The notes beneath the pieces are model-generated. The model was not told the origin of the DNA. It saw only the letters and a program-made list of their open reading frames with translations, and made no database searches. A stretch of DNA of 64,000 bases from Epilithonimonas tenax DSM 16811 (GTDB lineage: Bacteria; Bacteroidota; Bacteroidia; Flavobacteriales; Weeksellaceae). Both the position numbers and the translations under genes were made by a program. Where the stretch lies: contig NZ_AUAA01000006.1 in NCBI RefSeq assembly GCF_000428485.1, forward strand, positions 1 through 64,000, read 5' to 3'. Below are positions 62,143 to 64,000 of the stretch, in pieces. Positions within the stretch are counted from its first letter, which is position 1. Every line of letters begins with the position of its first letter.

Positions 62143-62706
62143 TCACTTATTCAAAACCATATCGATTGCTTTTGGAAAAATATCGTACTCGACAAGATGG
62201 ACTTTTTCAGCTACTTTTTCGGCGGTGTCATTGTCATCAATCTCAAATTTTCCTTGCAGAATAACTTTGCCTTCGTCGATTCCCGAAGTTACATAATGAA
62301 CCGTTGCGCCACTTTCTTTTTCTCCTGCTTCAATGACTGCAATGTGCACGTGATGTCCCCACATTCCTTTTCCACCAAACTTCGGTAACAGCGCTGGATG
62401 GATGTTGATCATTTTGCCTTGCCATTTATTGCAGAATTCCGGTTTCAAAATCGATAAAAAACCTGCCAGAACAATCAAATCTGTATTCTCGGGAATGGCC
62501 TGTTCAAGATTCTCGGCAAAGTCTTTTCCACGTTTAATTAATTGATTCGGGATTTGATGTTTCTGCGCTCTCTCCAGTCCGTAACATTCTCTGTCTGCAA
62601 TGACTTGGATGATTCTTGCATTTCGGATTTGTCCGTTGTCAATGCAATCGATAATCCGTTGAAGATTGGTTCCTGAACCAGAAATTAAAATGGTGATGTT
62701 TTTCAT
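62143..62706 (-). CDS. purN: Phosphoribosylglycinamide formyltransferase
   Basis: Transfers a formyl group from 10-formyl-THF to GAR, step three of purine synthesis. 187 residues; ITILISGSGTNLQRIID at the start binds GAR phosphate, and MINIHPALLPKFGGKGM holds the catalytic-type His in HPALLP with GATVHYVTSGIDEGKVILQ near residue 133 (including the catalytic Asp). 67 bp separates it from purM, same direction, so the two are probably co-transcribed with purH downstream. Confidence 0.97.
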   Translation of the reverse strand: MKNITILISGSGTNLQRIIDCIDNGQIRNARIIQVIADRECYGLERAQKHQIPNQLIKRGKDFAENLEQAIPENTDLIVLAGFLSILKPEFCNKWQGKMINIHPALLPKFGGKGMWGHHVHIAVIEAGEKESGATVHYVTSGIDEGKVILQGKFEIDDNDTAEKVAEKVHLVEYDIFPKAIDMVLNK

Positions 62707-62773
62707 TTATAAATGTAACAATGTATCAGTTTAACAATTGAATCAATTGGTAAACTGGTCCATTATTAAATTG

Positions 62774-63766
62774 TTAGATTGATAATTTTATTTTCTCACT
62801 TCCTTCTGTGATTTCTCCTACCTCGTAGGCATCTTCCAAAAGGTCCAGTATTTTTTCGCTGTGCTCGGCGTCTGTCACCAACACCATTCCAACGCCCATA
62901 TTGAAGGTTCCGAACATCTCTTCTCTTGCGATATTGCCACGTTTTTCCAACTCCTGCATTACGGTTGGAATTTTAATTTTCGAAGCATCGATTGTTGCAC
63001 AAAGTCCTTCCGGAATGATCCTCGGAACATTCTCATACAATCCGCCACCTGTGATGTGCGCAATGCCACAAACAGGTACTTCTTCCAACACCTTGTGAAT
63101 ATCTTGATAATACAATCTGGTAGGTACCAAAAGTGTTTCGTACAAAGGTTTTCCTTCAAATTGCTCTTCAAAATCAGGGAATATTTTTCTCACCAATGAA
63201 AATCCATTGGAATGAAATCCCGAACTTGGGATGACAATGATTTTATTTCCTTTCCTGATCTTGGAACCATCAATGATCTGGTCTTTTTCTACAATACCAA
63301 CACAGAATCCAGCAACATCATAATCACCTGGCTGATACATTCCCGGCATCTCTGCTGTTTCGCCGCCAATCAATGCGCAGTTGTTGTCTTTACAGGCTTT
63401 TACCATCCCTAGGACGATTTCTGCTGCGATCTCAGAATCGAGTTTTCCGCAAGCCAGATAGTCCAGGAAAAACAAGGGTTTTGCACCGTGGCAAAGGATA
63501 TCGTTCGCACACATAGCGAAACAGTCTACGCCGATAGAGCTATATTGCTTGGTATCAAGAGCGATCTTCAGCTTGGTTCCCACGCCATCCGTACCGGAAA
63601 CCAAAACCGGATTTCTGTACCCTGCTATTTCATAGAAAGCACCAAAGCTTCCCAGATTATTCAGAACATTTTTGTTATGGGTTTCTGCAACAGCAGATTT
63701 TATCTTATCTACTGTTTTGTAACCTTCTTCTTTATCTACGCCGGCTGATTTGTAAGTATTGCTCAT
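62774..63766 (-). CDS. purM: Phosphoribosylformylglycinamidine cyclo-ligase (AIR synthetase)
   Basis: ATP-dependent ring closure of FGAM to AIR, step five of purine synthesis. 330 residues, with SGTDGVGTKLKIALDTK near residue 58, CANDILCHGAKPLFFLDYLACGKLD near 88, GGETAEMPGMY near 139 and HITGGGLYENVPRI near 240, all family signatures. First gene of the purM-purN-purH cluster. The start ATG 63766 gives MSNTYKSAGVDKEEGYKTV, the normal N-terminus. Intact. Confidence 0.97.
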   Translation of the reverse strand: MSNTYKSAGVDKEEGYKTVDKIKSAVAETHNKNVLNNLGSFGAFYEIAGYRNPVLVSGTDGVGTKLKIALDTKQYSSIGVDCFAMCANDILCHGAKPLFFLDYLACGKLDSEIAAEIVLGMVKACKDNNCALIGGETAEMPGMYQPGDYDVAGFCVGIVEKDQIIDGSKIRKGNKIIVIPSSGFHSNGFSLVRKIFPDFEEQFEGKPLYETLLVPTRLYYQDIHKVLEEVPVCGIAHITGGGLYENVPRIIPEGLCATIDASKIKIPTVMQELEKRGNIAREEMFGTFNMGVGMVLVTDAEHSEKILDLLEDAYEVGEITEGSEKIKLSI

Positions 63767-64000
63767 TTTTAGATTTTTGTTGTCGGATCGAAACCCAACA
63801 TTATAAATAGATCACCACGTTGTGGTTTTTTGGATTTTCAATATCATTCATAAGATGCTACGCTGTGCGCCTAACAGATCATTATGAGGTGGTTCAAATG
63901 ATTTTTTGATTCTTCTACTCTTTCAGGTTTTTAAGGCCTGAAAGAATATCAGAATTTACTAGATTTATTTCAAACTTACTTTTCAAATTTTTAAAATAAA
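63767..64000. other. Right-edge spacer
   Basis: About 230 bp upstream of purM. A hairpin CTTTCAGG / CCTGAAAG (63920-63944) lies within it without a good T-run. No ORF; no purine riboswitch core recognised. Confidence 0.35.

Noticed and set aside
63767-64000. Possible purine riboswitch upstream of purM
   Set aside because: No P1-P3 three-way-junction pattern; only one hairpin (63920-63944).

Overview
The window looks like a chromosomal segment of a Flavobacteriia member, most likely Weeksellaceae (Chryseobacterium and relatives). I infer this from AT-rich DNA, a 288-residue primary sigma factor lacking region 1.1, -7 boxes of the form TAnnTTTG in front of many genes, gldD, type IX secretion (T9SS) sorting domains, DUF5686 and DUF7948-type proteins, and TPR/AraC membrane regulators. 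No database search was possible, so genus placement is inference. No rRNA, tRNA, CRISPR array, prophage or complete insertion sequence was recognised. The only transposon-like sequence is the 5' end of an IS982-type transposase gene cut by the left edge.

Layout. 1-9.4 kb, mostly minus strand: IS982 fragment, glycine cleavage P-protein (gcvP), an acyl-CoA ligase/epimerase/membrane-protein operon, a pdxJ-hydrolase operon ending in a tiny unlisted ORF coupled by GTGA, and an MscS channel. 9.4-18.6 kb: DUF456 protein, lipoprotein, uracil-DNA glycosylase, two lactonase-like beta-propellers flanking a DUF5686 outer-membrane protein, rsmA, idi and a Rossmann protein. 18.6-26.3 kb: galE and a DegT aminotransferase, a T9SS subtilase, a degraded small gene, a 7TM-AraC regulator, a beta-lactamase-fold hydrolase and a SemiSWEET transporter. 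26.3-36.4 kb: PEP carboxylase, SSB, an RraB-like protein, an MBL-fold hydrolase and a 1350-residue T9SS type B surface protein. 36.5-43 kb: two periplasmic peptidyl-prolyl isomerases, a PfkB kinase, gldD and the primary sigma factor. 43-54.5 kb: lipoprotein, FAD monooxygenase, a DUF1003-like protein with a coiled-coil repeat, TIGR01777 epimerase, CvfB, a small lipoprotein divergent from a TPR-AraC transmembrane regulator, hisS, hemolysin III, AEC transporter and a T9SS cargo protein. 54.8-64 kb: pruA, pncA, DUF421, NTF2-like protein, proline dehydrogenase and the purine cluster purM-purN-purH.

Functional threads. Most genes are housekeeping: purine synthesis (purMNH), proline catabolism (pruA and proline dehydrogenase, unlinked), PEP carboxylation, isoprenoid isomerisation, B6 synthesis and ribosome maturation. 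A second thread is envelope and surface biology: three T9SS cargo proteins, GldD, two periplasmic foldases, DUF5686 and several lipoproteins. The least ordinary content lies between genes: a four-copy palindromic repeat family of about 80-120 bp, a two-copy hairpin repeat, and several smaller families. The best candidates for undescribed biology are the lipoprotein/TPR-AraC pair near 47.7-49.9 kb, the four-copy palindromic repeat, the 46-codon ORF at 6392-6532 and the twice-frameshifted small gene at 22689-22895. Several start codons were moved inward because the outermost in-frame codon (often TTG) lies on or upstream of a -7 box.
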